Source of the DNA: Woeseiaceae bacterium
GTDB taxonomy: Bacteria > Pseudomonadota > Gammaproteobacteria > Steroidobacterales > Woeseiaceae
Length of the DNA: 40,774 nucleotides
Assembly (NCBI GenBank): GCA_024640345.1
Contig: JAHEFD010000017.1
Span: 1-40,774 of the forward strand
Reading direction: 5' to 3'
The translations under genes and the position numbers were made by a program. Below the pieces are notes generated by a model that had not been told where the DNA came from, searched no databases, and saw only the letters and a list, made by a program, of their open reading frames with translations. Shown piece after piece: positions 1-7,987 of this stretch. How positions within the stretch are numbered: position 1 is the first letter of the stretch; each line of letters opens with the position of its first letter.

Positions 1-885
1 GCGCATTACGAGCAAATGGCGCGAGATCTCGAGCCGCTTGTCCAGGCGACCGGTATCGACGCAGAGATGGTTCCCAGGAAAAACGTGCGGGATGAAATAG
101 GTACCGATCGATTTTATGGCGGCGTTCGCTACTCGATTGACGCCGGGTTGCATCCGGCCAAATACCACGATGGTTTACTTCGCGTATTTCGCCAGGTGGG
201 CGGCCTGTTTGCCGCTAATACCAGGGTGTCCGGGATCGAGCAGACAGCAAATGGTTTTCAGGTAAGAACTTCCAACGGTGAAGTTCATGCTGGCCAGGTC
301 GCTATCTGCACAAATGGCTACACGGGAAAGTCGACCCCCTGGTTTCGGAGGCGCGTACTTCCAATACGAAGTTCACTCATTGCAACCGAACCACTCGCGC
401 CTGGATTGATGACGGAACTGATGCCAACTCGCCGCTGTTACGGCGACACGCGCAGAGTGATGGCCTACTACCGGCCCTCACCAGATGGAACACGTATTCT
501 GTTCGGTGGCCGGGCCACGTCCGCCGATCACGCGATCAATAACGCGAAGCTGATGAGGCAATCAATGCTGGACGTATTTCCCGGGCTGGAGAAGACCCAA
601 ATTACGCATAGCTGGTCCGGGTTGGTAGCCTACGCCTTCGATCATGTGCCCCATCTTGGCGAGCACGATGGAATGTTTTACGCGATGGGCTACTGCGGTT
701 CGGGCGTGGCTCGTGCAACGTTTTTCGGCACCAAGCTGGGCCACAAAATGTTGGGCGAGGTAGAGGAAGGAAGAACTGCGTTTGATGATCTGCCGTTTGA
801 GACCCGACCACTATACAATGGTGTTCCCTGGTTCATGCCGGCAATTATTCGCTGGCATCGGTTTATCGATCAACTCGGTTTCTGA
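1..885 (+). CDS. FAD-dependent oxidoreductase, DAO family (5' truncated by window)
   Basis: The reading frame is open from base 1, so the gene starts upstream; the first internal ATG at 16 is not the real start. The visible 294 codons are the C-terminal part of a D-amino-acid-oxidase-fold (DAO, PF01266) flavoprotein. This includes the substrate-domain stretch with RILFGGRAT, and the terminal FAD-binding signature GYCGSGVARATFFG around codon 235, like the GxxGxGv motif of glycine oxidase, sarcosine oxidase and gamma-glutamylputrescine oxidase (PuuB). The N-terminal GxGxxG dinucleotide motif lies outside the window. Such enzymes oxidise secondary or primary amines to imines while reducing oxygen. 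The tail ending in a tryptophan- and proline-rich segment is common in PuuB/OrdL-like proteins. The exact substrate cannot be told. The gene ends 50 bases before the DUF6152 gene on the same strand. Confidence 0.85.
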   Translation, partial: AHYEQMARDLEPLVQATGIDAEMVPRKNVRDEIGTDRFYGGVRYSIDAGLHPAKYHDGLLRVFRQVGGLFAANTRVSGIEQTANGFQVRTSNGEVHAGQVAICTNGYTGKSTPWFRRRVLPIRSSLIATEPLAPGLMTELMPTRRCYGDTRRVMAYYRPSPDGTRILFGGRATSADHAINNAKLMRQSMLDVFPGLEKTQITHSWSGLVAYAFDHVPHLGEHDGMFYAMGYCGSGVARATFFGTKLGHKMLGEVEEGRTAFDDLPFETRPLYNGVPWFMPAIIRWHRFIDQLGF

Positions 886-935
886 CAGATCGTGTATTAT
901 TTGCCGATTACTTCAAAAAGTTGGTTACAGCCGCA

Positions 936-1340
936 ATGAAAAGAACAACCTTCGCTCGTGTCATATCGGCCTCAGTCGCTGTCGCAGCGCTTAGCGTACT
1001 GCTCATTCGCGCCGCATTCAGTCATCATTCGTTCACCGCCGAATTCGTGGCTGATAAAACGGCGACGCTTAAGGGCACTATCACGCAGGTGTGGTTCAAG
1101 AATCCGCACGTGCGTTACCTGATTGCGATTGAAAATGAGGCGGGGGAGGCAGAAACATGGGATGCACGAGGCTCCCCGGTTGTCTGGCTGGCCCGAAAAG
1201 GCTGGACGAAGGATACGATAAAGGTTGGCGACTCAGTTGAAATGTATGGTTTCCTCGGTCGCGATGGAAACAAAATGCTGTCAATAATGACCATTACACT
1301 GGCCGACGGTACCGTGTTGATCGATAAAGTGCCGGAGTAG
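936..1340 (+). CDS. DUF6152 family exported protein
   Basis: 134 residues. I chose the ATG at 936; a TTG at 921 is in frame but would only add five residues ahead of the basic MKRTTFAR start. Residues about 7-30 form a signal peptide or anchor, followed by HHSF. That His-His pair directly after the hydrophobic segment, then a short beta-rich domain with a GTITQVWFKNPHVR motif, is characteristic of DUF6152, a family of small periplasmic proteins of unknown function. These are often found in gammaproteobacteria and acidobacteria beside large exported proteins of unknown role. The next gene begins 7 bases downstream, so the two are probably co-transcribed. The conserved histidines invite a metal-binding guess, but nothing here proves it. 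Confidence 0.75.
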   Translation: MKRTTFARVISASVAVAALSVLLIRAAFSHHSFTAEFVADKTATLKGTITQVWFKNPHVRYLIAIENEAGEAETWDARGSPVVWLARKGWTKDTIKVGDSVEMYGFLGRDGNKMLSIMTITLADGTVLIDKVPE

Positions 1341-1347
1341 ACTATCG

Positions 1348-2364
1348 ATGCGAAAAATCCTGACGCTGTTACTTATCGTAGCCATGCCTGCAATTGCTGC
1401 CGAACCTGTCGAAGGCCAGTGGCTGCTGTCCCTGCAGGACAAGGAACGGACGCTGGTTGGGTTGTTGGAAATTCAAAGAGGTCCTGACGGCTGGATTGCT
1501 TTTCTCGAAGGCGGACCGGCGACGGTTGAAGTGGCCGGTGACAACGTTGTTATTATTGCGGACAGTCGCGATGTGCGGGGGTTCGTTTTCGATCGCCGTA
1601 TGACTGGTACGATCGACGGAAATGTCATGAGTGGCACATACGTCCAGGTCGGTGCCGCAGCCCAGAAAGAAGCGCCGGGTCCGTGGCGGGCCGAACGTCA
1701 GGCCCCACTGGCCGATGATGCGCTCCCTCCGAAGCCCGTTGACCTGTCCGGCACCTGGACCGCGACCCAGGAACTCGACTTTCGTAAGTATACGATGTCT
1801 TTGACGCCTGCAGGTGAGGAGTGGCTGGAGTCATATCTGCCTTATTACGATCAGCCTGATGTGCGTTGTACCTCTGTCGGTCTTCCGGCGCTCGCAACCT
1901 ATTCGTTTCCGTTCGAGATAATAGCGTCGGATCATCGACTCACGATGATCTACGAATATCAGTCACGTGTCAGGCGAATCTGGCTGGATGGCCGAGCACC
2001 CGGCGAGTTTGTCCCGCCTTCGAGAATGGGCCACTCCAACGCGCACTGGGAGGGCAGCACTCTCGTTGTTACGACGACGCATCTTGAGAAGACAGTCAGG
2101 GATTTTCGCGGCGAGCTTATTTCCGAGAATGCCCGGCTCGAAGAACGTTATTCGCTTGCTGCGGATGGCGAGACACTGAATGCTGTCATCACAGTTTTTG
2201 ATCCCGATAATTATTCAAGGCCGCCGGTCAGAAGGCGGCAATGGCATCGTGACAACTCGGCAGAAATTTTTCCGTATACCTGTGATCCGGACTCGTTTTA
2301 TCTACAAATGTACGAAGATGGTGAAATGGATATGTATATCGAGCGAACTGACAAAAGATTCTGA
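1348..2364 (+). CDS. Exported two-domain protein of unknown function
   Basis: 338 residues with a clear Sec signal peptide (MRKILTLLLIVAMPAIAAEP, cleavage near residue 18). The first part (about 20-115) is a beta-rich domain with the pattern WLLSLQ...GLLEIQ, like small lipocalin-type or extracellular barrel domains. After a proline-rich linker, the second part (about 130-338) contains LTPAGEEWLESY, VRCTSVGLPALATY, PPSRMGHSNAHWEGSTLVV and a Cys-containing end. This block recurs in exported proteins of marine gammaproteobacteria and acidobacteria, but I know of no assigned function. A GGAG sits inside the end of the preceding gene, 10 bases before the ATG, so translation is probably linked to the DUF6152 gene. 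Confidence 0.7.
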   Translation: MRKILTLLLIVAMPAIAAEPVEGQWLLSLQDKERTLVGLLEIQRGPDGWIAFLEGGPATVEVAGDNVVIIADSRDVRGFVFDRRMTGTIDGNVMSGTYVQVGAAAQKEAPGPWRAERQAPLADDALPPKPVDLSGTWTATQELDFRKYTMSLTPAGEEWLESYLPYYDQPDVRCTSVGLPALATYSFPFEIIASDHRLTMIYEYQSRVRRIWLDGRAPGEFVPPSRMGHSNAHWEGSTLVVTTTHLEKTVRDFRGELISENARLEERYSLAADGETLNAVITVFDPDNYSRPPVRRRQWHRDNSAEIFPYTCDPDSFYLQMYEDGEMDMYIERTDKRF

Positions 2365-2373
2365 CAGGTAAGC

Positions 2374-2847
2374 CTACAATAAGAGTTCTTCATTGATCTG
2401 GTGATACAGGCTGGCCGAGTCGATCAGTGAATTCGCGGTGAGGGCCGGTACGCCGTAAACTTCCGCACGAACCTTGTAATCCCTGCGGATTTTCCGCAAT
2501 AGCATATCGAAATCGCCATCGCCTGACAGGAGTACGACGATATCGACGTTTGGCGCCGTCTCGAGGACGTCAATCGTAATGCCGACGTCCCAATCCCCTT
2601 TGGCGGAACCGTCGCTGCGTTGAATGTAGGGCTTTAGTCTTACCGTGAAGCCCATTTGTCTTAAGGCGCTCTGGAATTTTCGTTGTTTCTCGTCACCACG
2701 ATCGATCGCATAGGCGGTTGCTGACACGATCTGGCCGCCTGCAGAAATACGCTTGATCAGGGCGTCGTAGTTGAACTGCCGTCCATAAGCCTGCCTGCAG
2801 GTGTAATAGATGTTTTGGACATCGGCAAACACGGCAATTTTCTTCAT
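2374..2847 (-). CDS. NYN domain protein (LabA/DUF88 family, putative RNase)
   Basis: 157 residues and a single NYN (Nedd4-BP1/YacP-like nuclease) domain of the PIN-like fold. The acidic metal-binding residues are all visible: D9 and N12 in FADVQNIYY, D85/D87 in KGDWDVGI, D93, and D110/D112/D114 in LSGDGDFD. Family members such as LabA/YaiN-like proteins are thought to be Mg-dependent ribonucleases. The pattern KGxWDVxxxxD followed by SGDGDF is diagnostic of the LabA subgroup. The gene is on the minus strand with its stop only 10 bases from the end of the convergent upstream gene. It begins just beyond the cspA terminator, so it must use its own promoter in the short 2848-2898 gap, where I could not identify clear hexamers. 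Confidence 0.88.
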   Translation of the reverse strand: MKKIAVFADVQNIYYTCRQAYGRQFNYDALIKRISAGGQIVSATAYAIDRGDEKQRKFQSALRQMGFTVRLKPYIQRSDGSAKGDWDVGITIDVLETAPNVDIVVLLSGDGDFDMLLRKIRRDYKVRAEVYGVPALTANSLIDSASLYHQINEELLL

Positions 2848-2895
2848 TAGTCAGGCCACCGGGCAAAGTTTAGTCGGAGCTTCGTTCTGACAGGG

Positions 2896-2929
2896 AATAA
2901 AAAAAGGCGGGGCCTTTCGGCCCCGCCTT
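2896..2929 (-). terminator. Rho-independent terminator of cspA
   Basis: There is a perfect 11-bp inverted repeat, AAGGCGGGGCC at 2904-2914 and GGCCCCGCCTT at 2919-2929, with a four-base loop. In the minus-strand RNA the loop reads GAAA, a stable tetraloop. The hairpin is followed in that direction by a run of U (the A run at 2899-2905 of the plus strand). It lies 24 bases beyond the cspA stop codon and separates cspA from the NYN gene. Confidence 0.95.
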
Positions 2930-2952
2930 CGTTTTATCAGGCTGTCGCGAAA

Positions 2953-3159
2953 TTAAACGGCGACGATGTTCTCTGCCTGCGGGCCTTTCTGGCCCTGCGT
3001 AACAGTGAACTCAACCTTCTGGCCTTCAGCCAGGGTCTTGAAGCCGTCACCAGAAATGTTGCTGAAGTGAGCGAATACGTCTGGGCCTGATTCCTGCTCG
3101 ATGAAGCCAAAGCCTTTGGCTTCGTTGAACCATTTTACGGTTCCTGTAGTTCTTGACAT
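2953..3159 (-). CDS. cspA: CspA-family cold-shock RNA chaperone
   Basis: 68 residues, the normal size of a bacterial single cold-shock domain. Both RNA-binding motifs are present: RNP1 as KGFGFI (residues 15-20) and RNP2 as VFAHFS (28-33). The first beta strand carries the usual GTVKWFN. The protein binds single-stranded nucleic acid and melts mRNA secondary structure. The transcription unit is unusually easy to read: a near-consensus promoter about 155-180 bases upstream, a leader of about 146 bases, and a strong terminator just after the stop. This marks a monocistronic, highly expressed gene. Several CspA paralogues are usual in such genomes, so the symbol denotes the family rather than a specific orthologue. 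Confidence 0.95.
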   Translation of the reverse strand: MSRTTGTVKWFNEAKGFGFIEQESGPDVFAHFSNISGDGFKTLAEGQKVEFTVTQGQKGPQAENIVAV

Positions 3160-3306
3160 GATTAATACCTATTAAATCAGAAGTGAAAATGTCTTCGTGA
3201 AAAGACGGTTGCGCTAGAAGTTTGCGGTTACTTATGAAAAACAGGTCGAGAAACTACGAGAGAAACATCGGCATGGAGCCATAAATACAATGCTGACTTA
3301 CAAGCA
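3160..3306 (-). promoter_or_regulatory. Long cspA 5' leader (probable cold-responsive UTR)
   Basis: The predicted transcript starts near 3306, giving about 146 untranslated bases before the cspA ATG. Long leaders of this size in Escherichia coli cspA act as cold thermosensors. Two local structures are visible: a 5-bp hairpin at 3191-3206 (GTCTT/AAGAC), and a near-palindrome TTAATACCTATTAA at 3162-3175 that puts the GG of the weak ribosome site in the loop of an all-A/U stem. The thermosensor role is inferred from family precedent and leader length, not from a recognised cold-box sequence. Confidence 0.55.
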
Positions 3307-3312
3307 AAGCGG

Positions 3313-3340
3313 ACTATAACTCCTGAGAATCTGGAGTCAA
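3313..3340 (-). promoter_or_regulatory. Sigma-70-type promoter of cspA
   Basis: On the minus strand there is a -35 hexamer TTGACT (plus-strand 3335-3340), a 16-base spacer and a -10 hexamer TATAGT (3313-3318). Both hexamers are one mismatch from the -35 consensus TTGACA and the -10 consensus TATAAT respectively. Position and orientation fit cspA. The predicted start site near 3306 leaves the long leader expected for this gene class. Confidence 0.75.
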
Positions 3341-3387
3341 GCGAATTTCCCATGTTTTTCAACTACCTGTCCTGTCCCGACGGGCAT

Positions 3388-3951
3388 TCACCCGCCGGAT
3401 GACCTGCTGCGTGACGCTTTGATGCGATAAACCGCTGTCCAGTTTGCGCCCTGATCCGAGGATATTTCGAGGGTCCAGCGCCATCCATCGGCATCGGGCG
3501 GGAAGAAGGTGATGCGGCGCAGCGGATCCGGCAAGGGCGATTTGTAGTGCATGACGATGTTGCCGTCCTCGCTCATCCTGGCCTGGATATGTGCAAATCC
3601 GGGCATACCCTTGCTGGTCCAGGCAATGTCCCAGGACTCGGTGTCCGGATTCCATGTTCGAAGATTAGTGCCAACCTGCCCGTCGTTCGGCATCCAGAAG
3701 TCCTGGACAGCCGTTCCGTCGCCCAGGCAGACAAAGTTCCACCTGGCTCCGGCGCCTGGCGCCCACCCGGATCCATCCTCACTGAGCCGGGAATCCTCGA
3801 TGTCCCAGTCGCCGATGTACTGTCCAAATTGAGCCAGGGGGCCGTTCATACAGGCTGATTTCTCGCCAACCGGAATGGAATCGTCCGCCCCTGTGGCGGC
3901 AACTGAGAGCAGAAGCGTAGCGAGAGCGACCATGTTTCGCGTCAGATTCAT
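3388..3951 (-). CDS. Exported protein of unknown function (DUF1579-like)
   Basis: 187 residues with a signal peptide (hydrophobic stretch about 7-22 ending ATGADD). The mature part has the sequence LAQFGQYIGDWDIE near residue 45. This is the IGxWDxE start typical of DUF1579/calycin-like exported domains. It is followed by beta-rich strands with WNFVCLGDGTAVQDFW and a final segment WRWTLEISSDQGANW. Two cysteines (in KSACMNG and FVCLGDG) could form a disulfide. Function is unknown. An AGG-type ribosome site lies about 8-10 bases before the ATG. It is transcribed toward cspA, but the cspA promoter lies between them. Confidence 0.7.
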   Translation of the reverse strand: MNLTRNMVALATLLLSVAATGADDSIPVGEKSACMNGPLAQFGQYIGDWDIEDSRLSEDGSGWAPGAGARWNFVCLGDGTAVQDFWMPNDGQVGTNLRTWNPDTESWDIAWTSKGMPGFAHIQARMSEDGNIVMHYKSPLPDPLRRITFFPPDADGWRWTLEISSDQGANWTAVYRIKASRSRSSGG

Positions 3952-4132
3952 CGGATTTTACCTTTTTGATTGTTAGGCATTGTGACCTGAAAACCCGGTG
4001 GAATACTGCAATTTTTACCGTGCGTCGGCCACTTTTGGCCTGTTGTCCGACTGAGACTGTCCTCACAGCCTGCCGGCCGAAGGGTTGTTACTCTCGTCAA
4101 CAGTCGTGTTTTCGCCAAAATCCAGGCTACAG

Positions 4133-5920
4133 ATGATGAAAGGCAAAATTTTCTCTCTGCTTTTTGCGCTTCCGTTTTTGGGCGTCGGTGTCTGGATGGC
4201 TTATTCCATCGGCAACAGCCTGCTCGATTCTACGAAGATGAAGCAGTGGGTGCCGGTCCAGGCAAGCCTGCAACGGGCAGGATATGAACGCCATTCGGGT
4301 GAAGATTCCGATACCTTTGAGGCTTATGCCCGATATACCTATGAGTACGGTGGCAAGCGATACACCGGGACCCGGGTGGCGTTGTCGGATGGCGCCGATA
4401 ATATTGGCGATTATCAGACGGACATGGGAAATCACCTTAGCGAGGTCTTGGGTCGTGGCGAAACCGTCACGGTCTACGTAAATCCGGAGGACCCGGCGGC
4501 CGCAATTATTGACCCCACGGTTCGCTGGGGATTGATGGGTTTCAAGTCAATTTTCCTGGTTGTGTTCGGTGGTGTTGGCCTGGGGCTCATTATCTTCGTA
4601 TTGCGTTCAGCGAAAGAAAAGGACCCCGGGCTGCCCATTTATCGGGAACAGCCGTGGCTGGCGAACGACAAATGGCAGTCATCACTCGTCGGTTCAGGCT
4701 CAAAGAACACGATGTATTTCAGTTGGGGATTCGCCGCCCTCTGGAGTCTCATCTCGGCACCGCTGCCGTTCCTGGTCTACTCCGAAGTGACAGAGAAGGG
4801 CAACATGCCGGCGTTGCTGGGCTTACTGTTTCCCCTCGTCGGATTGGGACTTCTTACCTGGGCCATTCGTCGCACGCTCGAATGGCGACGATTTGGCGCG
4901 GCGCCTGTCGACCTGGACCCGTTCCCGGGTTCAATCGGTGGTCACGTTGGTGGAACGATTGATATCGGCCTGCCATTCGATTCGAATGCTCGGTTTTCCA
5001 TGACCTTGACCAGTCTGCATAGCTACGTTTCAGGTACCGGCAAAAACCGCAGTCGTAAGGAAAGCGCCGAATGGCAGGATGCGCAGGTTGCACACGTCTC
5101 ATCCGGACCGAAAGGGACGCGCCTCCACTTCCGCTTTGATGTGCCTGAAGATCTGGTGGAATCTGCCGCAGTTCAGGACAGCGATGATTATTATACCTGG
5201 CGCCTGAATGTCTCTTCCGATCTGCCGGGGGCGGACTTCGACCGTGACTATGAAATTCCTGTTTATGCGACAAAAGATCGCTCAAAGAACTTGTCTGACG
5301 TTTCCATTACAGAGGCAAAGACGGCACAGCGACAGATTGATGTTCATGCTATCAGGAAGCTGGTCGCATTGAGTCAGGATGCGATGGGCAAATCCATGCT
5401 CTTTCCGATAGGCCGAAACATGCCGTCAGGCATCGGAGGTTTATTGTTTGGCGGCATTTTTTCCGCTGCAGGCTGGTTCCTTGCGGTGTCGGAAGGTCAG
5501 TGGTTCATGGGTGCAATATTTGGCAGCGTCGGTATTCTCATCCTGCTGTCCGGATTTTATTTCATGCTTAACTCGCTGGAAGTTACGCAGGATGGCAGTG
5601 ATATTCGGACTGTACGGCGTGTCCTGGGAATTCCCGTCAAGCGGAGACGGTTGCGTCGTGCGAACTTTATTCGCTTCGACAGGAAGAAGACATCGACGAC
5701 GCAGTCTGGCAGTAAACACATGGTTCGCTATGCTGTTTATGCCGTGGACAACCTGGGGCGAAAGATGATCCTGGGTGAAGGCTTCAATGGTGCGGGACAG
5801 GCCGAGGCTGCGGCGGAGCTTATTGGTCGCGAATTCGGATTGCAGGAAAAGAGGAACCCGGGAAAAGGTGATTCGCCTGCCAGTGACACTGACGACTACA
5901 ATTTCCTGACAGTCGATTGA
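4133..5920 (+). CDS. DUF3592 domain integral membrane protein
   Basis: 595 residues from the ATG at 4133. An in-frame TTG at 4085 would add a 16-residue polar leader and looks less likely; the ATG at 4136 is equally possible. About six hydrophobic segments are visible, near residues 6-25, 140-160, 197-218, 224-244, 440-460 and 465-487. Between the first two lies a DUF3592 domain, with VQASLQRAGYERHSG leading to YTYEYGGKRYTGTRV and ending VYVNPEDPAAAIID. A second soluble beta-rich block fills residues about 255-430, and a basic cytoplasmic-looking C-terminal block follows the last membrane segment. DUF3592 proteins are widespread and uncharacterised. No partner gene is adjacent on the same strand. 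Confidence 0.8.
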   Translation: MMKGKIFSLLFALPFLGVGVWMAYSIGNSLLDSTKMKQWVPVQASLQRAGYERHSGEDSDTFEAYARYTYEYGGKRYTGTRVALSDGADNIGDYQTDMGNHLSEVLGRGETVTVYVNPEDPAAAIIDPTVRWGLMGFKSIFLVVFGGVGLGLIIFVLRSAKEKDPGLPIYREQPWLANDKWQSSLVGSGSKNTMYFSWGFAALWSLISAPLPFLVYSEVTEKGNMPALLGLLFPLVGLGLLTWAIRRTLEWRRFGAAPVDLDPFPGSIGGHVGGTIDIGLPFDSNARFSMTLTSLHSYVSGTGKNRSRKESAEWQDAQVAHVSSGPKGTRLHFRFDVPEDLVESAAVQDSDDYYTWRLNVSSDLPGADFDRDYEIPVYATKDRSKNLSDVSITEAKTAQRQIDVHAIRKLVALSQDAMGKSMLFPIGRNMPSGIGGLLFGGIFSAAGWFLAVSEGQWFMGAIFGSVGILILLSGFYFMLNSLEVTQDGSDIRTVRRVLGIPVKRRRLRRANFIRFDRKKTSTTQSGSKHMVRYAVYAVDNLGRKMILGEGFNGAGQAEAAAELIGREFGLQEKRNPGKGDSPASDTDDYNFLTVD

Positions 5921-5942
5921 CCTGGCGCCACCCTTTCGTGGA

Positions 5943-6920
5943 TTAAATCCACTTTTTCCATCTGAAATAGACGGCCATGCCGATTCCGAACACAATCATT
6001 ATAACGGCGGCGTACACGAACCCCTTGGGATTGACCGTTCCGGGAAGTCCGGCGACATTCATGCCCAGTAGCCCGGTAACAAACATCAGCGGTAGAAAAA
6101 TCGCGGACACAATCGACAAGAGGTACATGCGAGAATTCTGTTCCTGCGCGATACGATTCATCAGCTCTTCCTGCGTGACCAGTGCATTTTCCCGTGCCAG
6201 GTCGAGATCTTCGAGCTGACGGGTAATGTGATCGCCAGCCTCGCGTAAGTCATAGGCCTCGGATTGCGAAAGGATGACTGACTGGGCCCGAGCGAGCCTG
6301 TCCAACGCATCTCGCTGAGGTGACAGGTGACGACGAATCGCCGCCGCCTGGCGTCTCACAATTCCGAGTGATGTGCGAAGATCTGAGATCGTTGCAGTCG
6401 CCATCTGTGCGTCGAGATTTTCAACCATCATTTCTATGTTCTCGACTGACGAACCAATTCGGCCGGAAAGATAGCCAGTAAGCTCAACCAGGAAATCACC
6501 GCTGGAAACGGGTCCCTGACCGGACATAAGCGCTTCCTTGACGTCACTTAATGAAAGCATCGTCCGACGGTGTGATGTAATGATCCGATTCTTCTCAAGC
6601 CAAATGCGAACCGCCACCATGTCATCAGGCACTGCACCTGCATTCATATTGATGCCGCGCATAACCGCAATGAGTCCATTAGGCTCGACAATCGATCTTG
6701 GCCTGGTTTCGCCGGCGAGCAGAATGTCGGCAACGATATTGTCGACATTGCTCTTGCCGTTTACCCATTTCGAAGCGCTAGCCTTGTTTTGGTCAAGGTC
6801 GATCCACAAAATGCCATCAGATTCTTTCCAGGCGGCAACCTCGTTTTCATTCAGGCTCCTGGCGCTCCCCTTGCCATCGAGTAACATCGCGAATTCAAAA
6901 AACCTGCTGTTTTCCGTCAT
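5943..6920 (-). CDS. zntB: CorA/ZntB-family divalent cation transporter
   Basis: 325 residues, the usual ZntB length. The long soluble helical N-terminal domain includes LWIDLDQ near residue 38, and a long coiled helix spans about 150-260. Two C-terminal transmembrane helices follow (about 267-287 and 301-320), with the signature G286-M287-N288 between them. The loop after GMN reads VAGLPG; the similar GGxPG loop of ZntB supports the ZntB branch over classical CorA, whose loop is acidic. It would form a pentameric inner-membrane channel or carrier for zinc or similar ions. The start is supported by GGAG 8 bases before the ATG, which overlaps the end of the upstream mscS gene (3 bases between them), so the two are translationally linked. 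Confidence 0.85.
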   Translation of the reverse strand: MTENSRFFEFAMLLDGKGSARSLNENEVAAWKESDGILWIDLDQNKASASKWVNGKSNVDNIVADILLAGETRPRSIVEPNGLIAVMRGINMNAGAVPDDMVAVRIWLEKNRIITSHRRTMLSLSDVKEALMSGQGPVSSGDFLVELTGYLSGRIGSSVENIEMMVENLDAQMATATISDLRTSLGIVRRQAAAIRRHLSPQRDALDRLARAQSVILSQSEAYDLREAGDHITRQLEDLDLARENALVTQEELMNRIAQEQNSRMYLLSIVSAIFLPLMFVTGLLGMNVAGLPGTVNPKGFVYAAVIMIVFGIGMAVYFRWKKWI

Positions 6921-6923
6921 TCC

Positions 6924-7820
6924 TTAATCTCCGCGCGCTATTGTCGGATCTGAATCAACCAGTCGGATCTCGAGGGGAGATAACGTGTTCATGTGCAGGT
7001 CTCGCTGCGGGAATGCAATGGCGATGCCGTGCTCGGCGAACAGTTCGTCAATTCGAAACCGAACCTCGCTGCAGAGGATGCGCCGGTCTCGCTCCGCATG
7101 TACCTCTGACCAGAAATAGGCGTCGAAAATCAGGGCGTTGTCGCCAAAATCCTCGAATATTACCTGCGGTCCTGGTTTTTCCTTGATTCCCGGAGTTTCG
7201 CGCAAAATCTGAAGTATCAGGTCCGCTACCAGTTTGATTGGTGATCCGTATGCTACGCCGACCCTGACGATACTCCGTATATCGAAATCCACGAGGGTCC
7301 AGTTGATCACTTTGCGCTCAAGTAACTGGCTGTTTGGCACAAGAATATGCACGCCATCGGTGCGCCGAATTCGAGTCGATCGATTGCCGACGGTCTCAAC
7401 GACACCTTGCTGCTCGTCCAGCTCAATGAAGTCCCCGATTCTGACCGGCCGTTCGAACATCAGGATCCAGCCGCTGATAAAATTATTAATAATGTTCTGC
7501 GCGCCAAATCCCACGCCAATAGCGATAGCGCCGGAGATAAATGCGAATGCCGTCAACGGTATCTGCAACAGGCTGAGTGCCAGCATTGCAACGGTAACGA
7601 GCAACGCATAGAACGAAATTCTCTTCAGGGCGTAAGCGGCGTCGGCAGTGAGGTTCGTGTGGGCGAGGCGGCGTGCAATGAAACGCTCGACCAGCTTGCT
7701 GGCAAGGTAGCCGACAATGAGGATCGCCAGCACGAGCACCATCTGGCCAACCACGACGGTCTGGCCGCTACCCAGTCGGATTATCGGAAGCTGCCAGATG
7801 GTCTGGAATTCGTTTAGCAT
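6924..7820 (-). CDS. mscS: MscS-family mechanosensitive channel
   Basis: 298 residues, close to Escherichia coli MscS (286). Three membrane segments are visible: about 22-45, 66-88 and the pore helix 92-125. The pore helix has the Gly/Ala pattern GAIAIGVGFGAQNIINNFISG, followed by the conserved FERPVRIGDFIEL entry to the beta domain. The beta domain carries GVVETVGNRSTRIRRTDG and VPNSQLLERKVINW, standard MscS motifs. The cytosolic alpha/beta C-terminal domain is complete. The protein would open under membrane tension and release solutes on osmotic down-shock. It is the first gene of a two-gene unit with the ZntB-like transporter. Confidence 0.93.
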   Translation of the reverse strand: MLNEFQTIWQLPIIRLGSGQTVVVGQMVLVLAILIVGYLASKLVERFIARRLAHTNLTADAAYALKRISFYALLVTVAMLALSLLQIPLTAFAFISGAIAIGVGFGAQNIINNFISGWILMFERPVRIGDFIELDEQQGVVETVGNRSTRIRRTDGVHILVPNSQLLERKVINWTLVDFDIRSIVRVGVAYGSPIKLVADLILQILRETPGIKEKPGPQVIFEDFGDNALIFDAYFWSEVHAERDRRILCSEVRFRIDELFAEHGIAIAFPQRDLHMNTLSPLEIRLVDSDPTIARGD

Positions 7821-7987
7821 TGCATCAGTTCATGTTGTCATTTGTTGATTTCGGTCACCTTGTGGTCAGCGTACAATATGCGAGTATCGGTTCCCATTGA
7901 TATTCAGGAATTTTCCCGCATTTCGACATACATACCAGACTTTAAACGGATTTTAGTTGTCAAATCGGTATCCCCTGGCCGGACCCC

